From Hungatella effluvii (lineage in GTDB: Bacteria > Bacillota > Clostridia > Lachnospirales > Lachnospiraceae), in the NCBI RefSeq assembly GCF_003201875.1, contig NZ_QJKD01000002.1, positions 248,001 to 312,000 on the forward strand: DNA of 64,000 nucleotides. Reading direction: 5' to 3'. The notes below the pieces were generated by a model. The model saw only the letters and a list, made by a program, of their open reading frames with translations. It made no database searches and was not told the origin of the DNA. This document shows positions 32,548 through 41,778 of this stretch, piece after piece. The translations under genes and the position numbers were made by a program. Position 1 is the stretch's first letter, and the number at the start of each line of letters is the position of its first letter.

Positions 32548-35034
32548 ATGGAACATCGAATTACACTGAATGGCACCTGGAACTGGTGCAATATGGAATC
32601 GAAGGAATGGCATAAGGGGTCTGTACCGGGAACTGTTTTGACCGATATGATGGATAGTGGTCTCATCGAAGATCCCTATTGGCGGACGAATGAGTATGAG
32701 ACACGGGAGCTTTCCCGCAGCGATTACCGATATGAAAGAGAGTTTGAAGTGCCGGAAAGCTTTTTCCGGGAAGATGAACAGTGCCTTGTGTTCGAGGGGC
32801 TTGATACGATCGCAGACATTTATTTGAACGATGAACTGCTCCTCGCGGTAAATGATATGCACCGCACTTGGAGAATTGATGTAAAAGGAAAGTTAAAGGC
32901 TGTAAACCGGCTGGCTGTTGCGTTCCATTCCCCCACCGCCTTTATCGAAAAGGCGGACCGGGAGGGAGATATCTTTTATGCTTCTACTGGCTGCATGAAA
33001 GGAAACGGAGCGCTCAGAAAGGCCCATTATATGTTTGGATGGGATTGGGGGCCTCAGCTTCCCGATGCCGGAATCTTCAGAAATGTCTATCTGTCCGACT
33101 TTTCCACCGCCCGTCTCGATGATGTGAGAATCCGCCAGGAACACGGAGCCGGCGGGGTGAAGCTGTCGGTTGAAAGCAGTGTAAGGAAGCTCAGCGAAAG
33201 TGACACGGCTGGAAGTGGTACGCTTGCATGTAAAATCACAGCACCGGACGGAACCGTGATATCCGTGGAAAAAGAGTTATGCATAAATGATACCATCGAA
33301 GCCCTGATCGAAGCCCCGCAGCTGTGGTGGCCGAACGGATACGGCGCGCAGCCGCTGTACACGGTCCGTGTGGAGTTAAGGATGTCGAATTCTGTTCTCG
33401 ATGTGTGGGAGAGAACGATTGGTTTAAGGACCGTTACGGTCTGCACCGATGCAGATGAGTGGGGGAACCAGTTTGCCTTTGTGGTCAATGGTCAGAAGAT
33501 ATTTGCCATGGGTGCCAACTACATACCGGAAGACAATCTCCTTGGCCATTTGAGCGAGGAACGCAGTGAACGGCTGATCCGTGACTGCGCCAGGGCCAAT
33601 TTTAACTGCATCCGGATCTGGGGAGGCGGTTACTATCCGGAGGATTACGTATATGACGCCTGTGACCGGTACGGAATTCTGGTCTGGCAGGACTTAATGT
33701 TCGCCTGTAATGTCTATGATTTAAACGATGAATTTGAAGCTAATATTCTGGCTGAGACGGCCGATAATGTGAAACGAATCCGCCACCATGCATGCCTCGG
33801 CTTATGGTGCGGCAACAACGAGATGGAATGGGGCTGGCGCGACTGGGGCCGTCTGGAGGGACACAGACCGAAATACAAGGCGGATTACACGAAGATTTTC
33901 GAGATGCTTCTGCCCCGTCTGGTAAAACAGGTGGATGACCAGACGTATTACTGGCTGTCTTCTCCATCGTCAGGCGGTTCATTCGACGATCCCAATGACT
34001 TTAACCGGGGCGACAACCATTACTGGGAAGTATGGCATTCAAACAAACCGTTTACGGAGTACCGGGATTTTTATTTCCGGTTCTGCTCGGAGTTTGGCTT
34101 CCAGTCATTCCCCGGTAAGAAGACGCTGGATAGTTTCAGCCTTCCGGAGGACCAGAACATCTTCAGCGAGGTCATGGAATCTCATCAGAAGAACGGCCTT
34201 GCAAATACCAAGATATTCTCCTATATTTCCGGCTACTATAAGTATCCGAAGGATATGGAGAGCATCGCTTATATTTCCCAGATTCTCCAGCTGAAGGCGA
34301 TTCAGTACGGCGTGGAGCACTGGAGAAGGAATTGGGGCCGGTGCATGGGTTCCATCTACTGGCAGCTTAATGACTGCTGGCCGGTGGCTTCCTGGGCCAG
34401 CATCGATTACTATGGCCGCTGGAAAGCGCTGCATTACGGAGCGAAACGGTTCTATGCCCGTTTCATGGCTACTGCCTGTGAGAAGGAAGAGCTGAGTACA
34501 GAGATTGACTATTACATTCATAATGAATCCTTTGAGGAGAGGAAGGCCGTATTAAGGGTCCGCCTCATCGACCGGGATTTCCATACACTGTACGAGACGG
34601 AAACGGAAATTACGGCGGCGGCCTTCGAAGTGAAAAACGTGCTTCCCATGGACTTCGCCCCCTTCCTGGCAGAAGCCGGGATGAAAAAGAGAGCGGTGGC
34701 GGAATACAGCCTGATTGAGGGCGGCTGTGTGGTAAGCCGCGGAACCACGCTGTTTGTGAAGCCGAAATACTTTGACTTCAAGACTCCGGAGTACCGGATT
34801 TCTGTGACAGAGAAGGAAGATGTATTCTGTATTCACGCAGATGCCGATACGTATGTGAGTTATGCGGAACTGAGCCTGGATGGGTATGATGTCGTATTGG
34901 AAGAGAATTTCTTTGATATAACATCGGAAGAAGGCGTGGATATAACTGTGGATAAAAAAGAATTCCCGAACCAGGTAACGGCGGAGGAAGTGGCGGCTGC
35001 GCTCCACATCAGGAGTGTGGCAGACAGTTTTTAA
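32548..35034 (+). CDS. Family GH2 beta-mannosidase
   Basis: An 828-residue cytoplasmic glycosidase that removes terminal beta-mannose, for example from Man-beta-1,4-GlcNAc. The N-terminal jelly-roll ends with the beta-mannosidase signature RKAHYMFGWDWGPQLPDAGI, followed by two Ig-like domains and the barrel. Catalytic acid is Glu425 in LWCGNNEMEWGW; nucleophile is Glu515 in FRFCSEFGFQSFP. Length and domain order match typical GH2 mannosidases. The start is ATG at 32548 after AGGAGCAG. Its place between an importer and GH125 suggests stepwise trimming of the N-glycan core or of beta-mannan fragments. Exo-glucosaminidase, also GH2, is a weaker alternative given the GWDWGP box. Confidence 0.88.
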   Translation: MEHRITLNGTWNWCNMESKEWHKGSVPGTVLTDMMDSGLIEDPYWRTNEYETRELSRSDYRYEREFEVPESFFREDEQCLVFEGLDTIADIYLNDELLLAVNDMHRTWRIDVKGKLKAVNRLAVAFHSPTAFIEKADREGDIFYASTGCMKGNGALRKAHYMFGWDWGPQLPDAGIFRNVYLSDFSTARLDDVRIRQEHGAGGVKLSVESSVRKLSESDTAGSGTLACKITAPDGTVISVEKELCINDTIEALIEAPQLWWPNGYGAQPLYTVRVELRMSNSVLDVWERTIGLRTVTVCTDADEWGNQFAFVVNGQKIFAMGANYIPEDNLLGHLSEERSERLIRDCARANFNCIRIWGGGYYPEDYVYDACDRYGILVWQDLMFACNVYDLNDEFEANILAETADNVKRIRHHACLGLWCGNNEMEWGWRDWGRLEGHRPKYKADYTKIFEMLLPRLVKQVDDQTYYWLSSPSSGGSFDDPNDFNRGDNHYWEVWHSNKPFTEYRDFYFRFCSEFGFQSFPGKKTLDSFSLPEDQNIFSEVMESHQKNGLANTKIFSYISGYYKYPKDMESIAYISQILQLKAIQYGVEHWRRNWGRCMGSIYWQLNDCWPVASWASIDYYGRWKALHYGAKRFYARFMATACEKEELSTEIDYYIHNESFEERKAVLRVRLIDRDFHTLYETETEITAAAFEVKNVLPMDFAPFLAEAGMKKRAVAEYSLIEGGCVVSRGTTLFVKPKYFDFKTPEYRISVTEKEDVFCIHADADTYVSYAELSLDGYDVVLEENFFDITSEEGVDITVDKKEFPNQVTAEEVAAALHIRSVADSF

Positions 35035-35049
35035 GTGGAGGTAGAACGT

Positions 35050-36165
35050 ATGCAGAAAGAATTACTGGATCAGTTGGAGACACCCTGCATTGTCATCAAT
35101 ATGGCCAGGACGGAGGAGAATGTGATCCGGATGCAGGCGGAAGCGGATGCGGCCGGATGCAGGCTGAGACCGCATATCAAGACACACAAGATGCCGCTTT
35201 TTACCAGAATGCAGCTGGCACACGGGGCTGCCGGCATCACCTGTGCCAAGGTCTCCGAGGCGGAGGTTATGGCAGATGGGGGAGCGGAGGACATTTTTAT
35301 CGCTTACCCCATGGTCGGTGATTTCCGGATAAAAAGAGCCATCGCACTGGCCGGGCGTTTAAAACGCCTGATTCTGGCGGTGGACAGCATGGAATGCGCG
35401 GTTCCACTCAATGAGGCGGCAAAGGCCGCCGGCATTACCCTGGAGGTTCGGCTGGAAGTGGACACCGGAGCGAAGAGGACCGGCGTCCAGAGAACAAAGG
35501 CCGCCGAGCTGGCGAAGGAAGTCCATCAGCTTTCCAATTTGAATCTGACTGGTATTTATACCTTTAAGAGTCTGGTTTATCACGATGAGCCCACCGAGGA
35601 TAAGGTCATTGCGGGAGCCGAGGAAGGTGATATGATGGAGGCTATAGCGGAAGAGATCAGGAAGGCCGGCGTTCCCATTGCCGAGATCAGCGCAGGCTCC
35701 ACACCTACGGGCGTGGAGGTTGCGAAGACGGGAAAGGTGGATGAGATTCGCCCGGGCACCTATATTTTCAAGGATCACATGCTGTGCAAGGAGGGGGCGG
35801 CTGAGCCGGAGGACATTGCTGTCCGGATCTACGCCACAGTGGTCAGTACGCCATGCAGGGAGTATGCGGTGATCGATGGCGGCACGAAGACATTTCCCAT
35901 GGATATTCTTCTCGATACGCCTCCCTACTATTACCCCGGATACGCACTGGTTGCCGGAAATGATGATCTTCAGCTTCGCCGTATGAATGAGGAACACGGA
36001 ATTATTACCAGCAAAAAGGGAGACACCGGACTGAAGGTCGGCGACAAGGTGGAACTGATTCCGATTCACGTCTGCACCGCCATCAATATGCAGAATAAAG
36101 TTTATCTCTATGACGGGGAGACGCTGCGTCAGGAAGTGGTGGCCGCAAGAGGAATGCTGGTATGA
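35050..36165 (+). CDS. D-threonine aldolase/D-serine dehydratase-like PLP protein
   Basis: A 371-residue protein of the alanine-racemase-fold (fold type III) family. The PLP lysine is Lys44 in LRPHIKTHKMPLF. Further blocks are ITCAKVSEAEVMADGGAEDIFIAYP, LEVDTGAKRTGV, ISAGSTPTG and the C-terminal beta domain with VIPIHVC-like LIPIHVCTAINM, where metal ligands of D-threonine aldolases lie. Such enzymes split beta-hydroxy-D-amino acids to glycine and an aldehyde, or dehydrate D-serine. The start at 35050 is chosen because GTG at 35035 lies within the ribosome binding site GTGGAGG. It is 15 bases after GH2 and overlaps the D-aminoacylase by four bases. Confidence 0.86.
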   Translation: MQKELLDQLETPCIVINMARTEENVIRMQAEADAAGCRLRPHIKTHKMPLFTRMQLAHGAAGITCAKVSEAEVMADGGAEDIFIAYPMVGDFRIKRAIALAGRLKRLILAVDSMECAVPLNEAAKAAGITLEVRLEVDTGAKRTGVQRTKAAELAKEVHQLSNLNLTGIYTFKSLVYHDEPTEDKVIAGAEEGDMMEAIAEEIRKAGVPIAEISAGSTPTGVEVAKTGKVDEIRPGTYIFKDHMLCKEGAAEPEDIAVRIYATVVSTPCREYAVIDGGTKTFPMDILLDTPPYYYPGYALVAGNDDLQLRRMNEEHGIITSKKGDTGLKVGDKVELIPIHVCTAINMQNKVYLYDGETLRQEVVAARGMLV

Positions 36166-37757
36166 GAACACTGATAAAAAATGGACTGGTCTATGATGGA
36201 AGCGGCGGTACGCCTTTCCGGAAAGATGTGCTTATAAAGGATGGATTCATTGAGGCGGTGACAGAGAGCGCGGAAGCGGCAGCAGCGGAAGTCATCGACG
36301 CGTCGGGGCTTGTCGTGACGCCGGGCTTTATCGATACCCACAGACACTGTGATATCGATGCCCTGTATAATCCTGAATTCGGCAGACTGGAGATGGCTCA
36401 GGGCCTTACGACGGTCATTGGAGGAAACTGTGGCCTGGCGCCGATTCCGGCACCGAAACAGTACCGCCGGGATATTTATGATTTTATCGAGCCTTGTCTC
36501 GGTATTGCGCCTGAGGAGATGGCCATCGAACGGTTTGGCGATTATCTGGAGGAACTGGGGAAACGGGAGCTTCCGCTTCATGTGGGCAGCTTGCTTGCGA
36601 CAGGGACGCTTAAGGCAGCGATCAAGGGATATGGGAAAGGTCCGTTTACCAGACAGGAGATGGACCAGGCAAAAGCCTATATCCGTGAAGGGCTTGAGGC
36701 TGGGGCCGCGGGCCTTTCCATGGGCATTATGTACCAGCCGGAATGCTATTCCGCCCGGGCTGAGATGCAGGAGCTGATCAGCGCAGCCGCACCGTTTGGA
36801 CGCCCTTTGTCCTGTCACATTCGAGGTGAGGGGGATAACCTGGTCTCTTCTGTGAAAGAGATTATTGAGGTCACAAAGGAAGCCGGGGTCCCCTTGAATA
36901 TCAGCCATTTTAAGGCAACCGGAGTGAAAAACTGGGGCAAAGAGATCTATCAGGCGATCGAACTGATTGACGCGGCCAGAGCGGCCGGCCAGGATGTGAC
37001 TGTGGATTTCTATCCCTACTGCGGCGGTTCCACCACGCTGATCAGCCTTCTGCCTCCTTCCGTGATGGAAGACAGCGTGGAGCTGACCTTAAAAAAGCTT
37101 AAGACAGAAAGCGGAAAGGAAGAACTGAGGCGGGAGATCTACCGGGAACATACAGGCTGGGACAATATGGTGACCGCCATAGGCTGGGAGCGTATTCTGC
37201 TTAGCTCCGTTACGAAGGAGGCGAACCGCAGGTTCACAGGAAAGAATTTCCGGGAAGCTGCATCCCAGGCCGGATACGAAGAGCCGGCTGATTTCTGCAG
37301 CGAACTTCTGGTAGAAGAACAGGGAAAGGTGGGAATCATCGTTCTCTCCATGTCCCAGGAGGATGTGGATACGGTAGCCCGGCTTCCATACTCCATGGTA
37401 ATCTCAGATTCCCTGTACGGCGTGAGCGACTGTCCGCATCCCAGACTTTACGGTTCCTTCCCGAAGATTATCCGGGAATACGTCAGAGAACGCGGGGTTC
37501 TGACAATGGAGGAAGCAGTTAAGAAGATGACGCTTCTGCCTGCAAAGAGGCTTTCCCTTGATGGCCGGGGTATGATAAAAGAAGGTTACCATGCGGATCT
37601 TAACGTGTTTGACCCTGCAAAAGTAAGGGATTACGCGGTTTACGAAAATCCAAAACAGCTGTGCAGCGGATTTCAGATGATTATGGTAGATGGAACGGTT
37701 GCCGTTTCAAACGACAGGATATTGAAAAGAAACTGCGGCAGTGTTATAAACTTATAG
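36162..37757 (+). CDS. N-acyl-D-amino-acid deacylase (D-aminoacylase family)
   Basis: A 531-residue amidohydrolase. D-aminoacylases release the free D-amino acid from N-acyl-D-amino acids. The metal site begins at PGFIDTHRHCDID (His60, His62); further blocks are TTVIGGNCGLAP, AGLSMGIMYQPECYS, CHIRGEGDN, LNISHFKATGVKNWG and VISDSLYGVSDCPHPRLYGSFP, all matching the D-aminoacylase subgroup. The ATG overlaps the stop of the preceding gene (ATGA), showing translational coupling. In this glycan operon it could deacylate a D-amino-acid derivative. A less likely option is that it replaces the missing GlcNAc-6-P deacetylase, which belongs to the same superfamily. Confidence 0.87.
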   Translation: MRTLIKNGLVYDGSGGTPFRKDVLIKDGFIEAVTESAEAAAAEVIDASGLVVTPGFIDTHRHCDIDALYNPEFGRLEMAQGLTTVIGGNCGLAPIPAPKQYRRDIYDFIEPCLGIAPEEMAIERFGDYLEELGKRELPLHVGSLLATGTLKAAIKGYGKGPFTRQEMDQAKAYIREGLEAGAAGLSMGIMYQPECYSARAEMQELISAAAPFGRPLSCHIRGEGDNLVSSVKEIIEVTKEAGVPLNISHFKATGVKNWGKEIYQAIELIDAARAAGQDVTVDFYPYCGGSTTLISLLPPSVMEDSVELTLKKLKTESGKEELRREIYREHTGWDNMVTAIGWERILLSSVTKEANRRFTGKNFREAASQAGYEEPADFCSELLVEEQGKVGIIVLSMSQEDVDTVARLPYSMVISDSLYGVSDCPHPRLYGSFPKIIREYVRERGVLTMEEAVKKMTLLPAKRLSLDGRGMIKEGYHADLNVFDPAKVRDYAVYENPKQLCSGFQMIMVDGTVAVSNDRILKRNCGSVINL

Positions 37758-37793
37758 TATAACAGAAAAATCAGAAGAATGAGGGAATGAATC

Positions 37794-38258
37794 ATGAGTG
37801 ATGTATATGCAAAGTTAAAAGAATTAGGTCTGGAACTGCCGAAGGCGCCTGCAAAAGGAGGCGTTTACTCATCCTCCAGAATGTTTGCAGGCAATCTCGT
37901 TTATATCTCCGGCTGCGGCCCGGTAATCGACGGTCAGGTGGCTGGCAAGGTTGGTAAGGAATTTACAAAGGAGGAGGCGTACGTATTCTCCAGGAATTCC
38001 ATGTTAAATGTTCTGGCTGTTTTACAGGACCGCATCGGCGATTTAAACAAGGTAAAACAGGTTGTGAAGATCCTGGTTTATGTGGCAAGCGATGATGAGT
38101 TTTATGAGCAGCCATACGTTGCAAACGGCGGTTCCCAGCTTCTGGTGGATTTATTTGGCGAGGAAGCAGGGGCACCGACCAGATCTGCAGTAGGCATGAA
38201 CGTGCTGCCGGGTAATATTCCGGTGGAGACAGAGGCTATTTTCGAAATCGAAGAATAG
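37794..38258 (+). CDS. RidA/YjgF-family protein
   Basis: A 154-residue Rid-family protein, longer than RidA itself and resembling the YjgF-like subgroup. It has VYSSSRMFAGNLVYISGCGP at the start and APTRSAVGMNVLPGNIPVETEA at the end, with Arg130 at the position of the RidA catalytic arginine. RidA hydrolyses reactive enamine/imine intermediates released by PLP-dependent dehydratases. Here it follows a PLP protein and a D-aminoacylase in the same operon, so it probably clears or deaminates an imino acid formed in D-amino-acid breakdown. It lies 36 bases after the deacylase and 16 before GH3. Confidence 0.88.
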   Translation: MSDVYAKLKELGLELPKAPAKGGVYSSSRMFAGNLVYISGCGPVIDGQVAGKVGKEFTKEEAYVFSRNSMLNVLAVLQDRIGDLNKVKQVVKILVYVASDDEFYEQPYVANGGSQLLVDLFGEEAGAPTRSAVGMNVLPGNIPVETEAIFEIEE

Positions 38259-38274
38259 GTCGCAGGAGTACGAG

Positions 38275-40410
38275 ATGGAACCGGTATATTTGGATGAGAG
38301 CAGGACAGATGAAGAGAGGGTGCGGGATCTGGTGTCACAGATGACGCTGGAGGAAAAGGTATCGCAGCTTCGTTACGATGCCCCGGCGGTAAAACGTCTG
38401 GGGATTCCCAGCTATAACTGGTGGAACGAGGCGCTGCACGGAGTGGCCAGAGCCGGAGCGGCTACGGTATTTCCGCAGGCTATCGGATTGGCGGCAATGT
38501 TTGATGAGGCGCTTCTGGAGAAAATTGGCGATGTGACCGCTCTCGAGGGGCGGGCAAAATATAACGAGGCGGTGAAAAACGAGGACAGGGGACTCTATAA
38601 GGGAATCACCTTCTGGTCTCCCAATATCAATATTTTCCGTGATCCGAGATGGGGGAGGGGACATGAGACGTACGGGGAGGACCCGTGCCTGACAGGACGC
38701 ATGGGAACCGCCTACATTAAAGGGCTTCAGGGAAATGGAAAGAGGCTGAAGGCGGCTGCCTGCGTGAAGCATTTTGCCGCCCATTCGGGGCCGGAAAAGG
38801 GGCGGCATTCCTTTAATAGCGTGGTGAGTAAAAAGGATCTGACGGAGACGTATTTTCCGGCGTTTGAGCGGTGTGTGAAGGAGGCAGGAGTCGAAGGCGT
38901 GATGGGGGGCTACAACCGTTTGAACGGCGAGGCTGCCTGCGGGAGCCATCATCTGATCTCAGAGATTCTGAGGGAAAAATGGGGCTTCGATGGTTATTAC
39001 GTTTCGGACTGCGGGGCGATCAAAGATTTCCATATGCATCACGGGCTGACAGACACGCCTCAGGAATCGGCGGCTCTGGCGCTTAAGAGCGGCTGTGATT
39101 TAAACTGCGGCGCCGTATATCTTCATGTGATGAGTGCCTATAACCAGGGGCTGGTGTCTGAGGACGATATCGACAGAGCAGTCACCCATTTAATGATGAC
39201 GAGGATGAGGCTGGGAATGTTTGATCACTATACGGAATTCGATGAGATTCCGTATGAGGTCAATGACTGCGCCGAACATCACAGTCTGGCCTTAAAAGCG
39301 GCGGAGGAATCCATGGTGCTTTTAAAGAATGACGGAATTCTCCCTCTCGATAAGGCGAAGCTTAAGACTGTGGCAGTAATCGGACCCAACAGCGACAGCG
39401 AGGAGATTCTGAAAGGCAATTACAACGGCACAGCAACGGAAAAATACACGCTTCTGGAAGGAATACGGGCCGTACTGGGGAAAGATACCAGAATTTTCTG
39501 CTCGCAAGGCGCCCATCTCTACCGCGACAATGTGGAAAACCTCGCCGAGGCGGATGACAGGATCAAAGAGGCTGTTTCCATGGCGGTGCGGAGCGACGTG
39601 GTATTCCTATGCCTGGGCTTAAACGGCACACTGGAAGGGGAAGAAGGCGACGCCAACAACAGCTATGCCGGTGCGGACAAGGTAGATTTAAATCTTCCTG
39701 AGTCCCAGATGAGACTTTTAAAGGCGGTCTGTGAGACGGGAACCCCGGTAATTCTGCTCCTGTCTACAGGCAGTGCCATGGCGATAAACTATGCTGATGA
39801 ACACTGCAGTGCGATACTGCATGTATGGTATCCTGGACAGATGGGAGGTCTGGCCGCGGCAAGACTGTTGATGGGAGAAGCAGTGCCTTCGGGCAGACTG
39901 CCGGTCACGTTTTACCGGACAACGGAGGAACTTCCGGACTTCACAGACTACAGCATGAAGGGCAGGACATACCGCTACATGGAACATAAGGCACTGTATC
40001 CGTTCGGATATGGCTTGAGCTACGGCGATTTTGAATACAGCAATTTGAAGGCGGAGCAGATCGAAACGGGACAGGTCAAGCTCTCTGTGGAAATTACGAA
40101 CCATTCGATGTTTGAATGCGACGAGGTGGCCGAGGTTTACGTCCGGATTACGGATTCGGAACTGGCGGCGCCTGGGGGATCCCTGGCGGACTTTAAGCGG
40201 ATTCATTTGAAAGCCGGAGAGTCTGCGGCTGCTGCGTTTATCCTTTCTGCCAAAGCATTTATGGTGGTGAATGAGGAGGGAGAGTTTGTATTTGACGGAA
40301 GTGCGGCGGTTGTCACCTGCGGAGGGAGCCAGCCGGACAGCCGCAGCGTCGAACTGACAGGAAAGACTCCTTTAAAACTGGACTTAAAGTTGGAGGACTT
40401 AAGATGGTAG
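38275..40410 (+). CDS. Family GH3 beta-glycosidase (xylosidase/glucosidase type)
   Basis: A 711-residue cytoplasmic glycosidase. The N-terminal barrel (about 10-300) contains WWNEALHGVAR, FWSPNINIFRDPRWGRGHETYGEDP, KHFAAHSGPEKGRH and the nucleophile Asp245 in GYYVSDCGAIKDF. The alpha/beta sandwich follows (AVIGPNSDSEEILKGNYNG, LGLNGTLEGEEGDANN, with a candidate acid Glu in the last), then a fibronectin-III-like domain (about 600-711). The layout matches plant/bacterial BXL-type beta-xylosidases, but members also cleave glucosides, arabinofuranosides and other beta-linked sugars. There is no NagZ-type KH(F/I)PG(H/D)G motif, so it is not a NagZ. It overlaps GH125 by seven bases. Confidence 0.88.
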   Translation: MEPVYLDESRTDEERVRDLVSQMTLEEKVSQLRYDAPAVKRLGIPSYNWWNEALHGVARAGAATVFPQAIGLAAMFDEALLEKIGDVTALEGRAKYNEAVKNEDRGLYKGITFWSPNINIFRDPRWGRGHETYGEDPCLTGRMGTAYIKGLQGNGKRLKAAACVKHFAAHSGPEKGRHSFNSVVSKKDLTETYFPAFERCVKEAGVEGVMGGYNRLNGEAACGSHHLISEILREKWGFDGYYVSDCGAIKDFHMHHGLTDTPQESAALALKSGCDLNCGAVYLHVMSAYNQGLVSEDDIDRAVTHLMMTRMRLGMFDHYTEFDEIPYEVNDCAEHHSLALKAAEESMVLLKNDGILPLDKAKLKTVAVIGPNSDSEEILKGNYNGTATEKYTLLEGIRAVLGKDTRIFCSQGAHLYRDNVENLAEADDRIKEAVSMAVRSDVVFLCLGLNGTLEGEEGDANNSYAGADKVDLNLPESQMRLLKAVCETGTPVILLLSTGSAMAINYADEHCSAILHVWYPGQMGGLAAARLLMGEAVPSGRLPVTFYRTTEELPDFTDYSMKGRTYRYMEHKALYPFGYGLSYGDFEYSNLKAEQIETGQVKLSVEITNHSMFECDEVAEVYVRITDSELAAPGGSLADFKRIHLKAGESAAAAFILSAKAFMVVNEEGEFVFDGSAAVVTCGGSQPDSRSVELTGKTPLKLDLKLEDLRW

Positions 40411-41675
40411 AGCAGTACCAGGCCATATTGGCAGCGGAGGCGGCAGAACTGAAAAAACGTCTGCCTGAGGGCAAGCTGGCGGATATGTTTGAACGGTGTT
40501 ATTTGAATACGATTGATACGACGGTAAAAGAACTGGAAGATGGCAGCCTGTTTGTCATAACCGGCGATATTGAGGCCATGTGGCTGAGAGATTCAGCAGC
40601 GCAGGTGCATCACTACTTGCCAGCCGCGGCCCGGCATGAGGAAATCTATGATCTGATCAGGCGGGTCCTTGAAAAACAGGTCTATTATATGAATAAAGAT
40701 CCTTATGCCAATGCATTTAACGTCACCGCCAACGGACGTCACTATGCGCCGGATCGGTCAGGCCAGACAGACTGGACCTGGGAACGAAAATACGAGGTGG
40801 ATTCTCTCTGCTTTCCGATTGCACTGGCCTTTGAACTGTGGAAGACAACAGGGCGTACGGACCATCTGGATTATGCTTTGAAAGGCGTCTGTGAGAAGGT
40901 CGCAGACCAGTGGGCCGCAGAACAGAACCATGAGGCAGAATCCCATTACCGGTTTGAACGGGATACGGATAAAGAGACAGAGACTTTAAAACGCTCCGGA
41001 CTGGGAACGCCGGTTGCCTATACAGGCATGACCTGGTCAGGCTTCCGGCCCAGTGATGATGCCTGTACTTATGGATATTTGATTCCATCCAACATGTATG
41101 CAGCTGTGGCTCTGGACCAGATGTCTGATATTGCAGAAACGGTATGGCAGGATCATGCGCTGGCCAGCCGGGCAAAGCTTCTTAGCCAGGAGATTCGGGG
41201 CGGAATTGAGCGGTACGGAATCGTGGAGCACGGAACATATGGGTGTGTCTACGCTTACGAGGCGGACGGATTGGGAAATACACTTTTAATGGATGACGCA
41301 GGAATTCCGGGGCTTTTGTCTATGCCGTATTTTGGATACTGTGACGCATCCGATCCGGTATATCAGAATACCAGGAAACTGGCGCTCAGCAGTGAAAATC
41401 CGTACTACTTTGAAGGAACCAGGCTCACCGGAATTGGAAGTCCCCACACGAAACCCGGCCACGTATGGCCGATGGCTCTGATTATTCAGGCTCTTACAAC
41501 GGATGATAACGCAGAAATTGACCGCTTGATTCATATGCTGGTGGAGAACGATGCGGGCACGGGATATATTCATGAGAGCATTCATAAGGACGATGAGATG
41601 ATTTATACGAGGCCCTGGTTTGCATGGGTGAATTCGCTGTTCAGTGAGATGCTGATGAAGAAGGTTATGAGATAA
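40404..41675 (+). CDS. Family GH125 exo-alpha-1,6-mannosidase
   Basis: A 423-residue cytoplasmic (alpha/alpha)6-barrel enzyme that removes alpha-1,6-linked mannose. Family blocks: VITGDIEAMWLRDSAAQVHHYLP (residues 51-73), NAFNVTANGRHYAPD, WERKYEVDSLCFPI, GMTWSGFRPSDDACTYGYLIPSNM, and the active-site region EGTRLTGIGSPHTKPGHVWPM near the end. The ATG at 40404 lies inside the end of GH3, with GGAGGA upstream, so the two are translationally coupled. It is the last gene before a strong terminator. GH125 next to an importer and a ROK protein recalls the N-glycan locus of Streptococcus pneumoniae. Confidence 0.93.
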   Translation: MVEQYQAILAAEAAELKKRLPEGKLADMFERCYLNTIDTTVKELEDGSLFVITGDIEAMWLRDSAAQVHHYLPAAARHEEIYDLIRRVLEKQVYYMNKDPYANAFNVTANGRHYAPDRSGQTDWTWERKYEVDSLCFPIALAFELWKTTGRTDHLDYALKGVCEKVADQWAAEQNHEAESHYRFERDTDKETETLKRSGLGTPVAYTGMTWSGFRPSDDACTYGYLIPSNMYAAVALDQMSDIAETVWQDHALASRAKLLSQEIRGGIERYGIVEHGTYGCVYAYEADGLGNTLLMDDAGIPGLLSMPYFGYCDASDPVYQNTRKLALSSENPYYFEGTRLTGIGSPHTKPGHVWPMALIIQALTTDDNAEIDRLIHMLVENDAGTGYIHESIHKDDEMIYTRPWFAWVNSLFSEMLMKKVMR

Positions 41676-41688
41676 AAGAGGAATTGAG

Positions 41689-41747
41689 ACAGGCTTGCCT
41701 GTCTGGTTGACTGAAAGAAGTCTTCCAGGCGGGCAAGCCTGTTTTTG
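41689..41747 (+). terminator. Terminator of the mannoside/hexosamine operon
   Basis: ACAGGCTTGCC pairs with GGGCAAGCCTGT and is followed by TTTTTG. Confidence 0.88.
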
Positions 41748-41778
41748 TGCCGTTCAATACAATTAGAAGTCATTTCCC

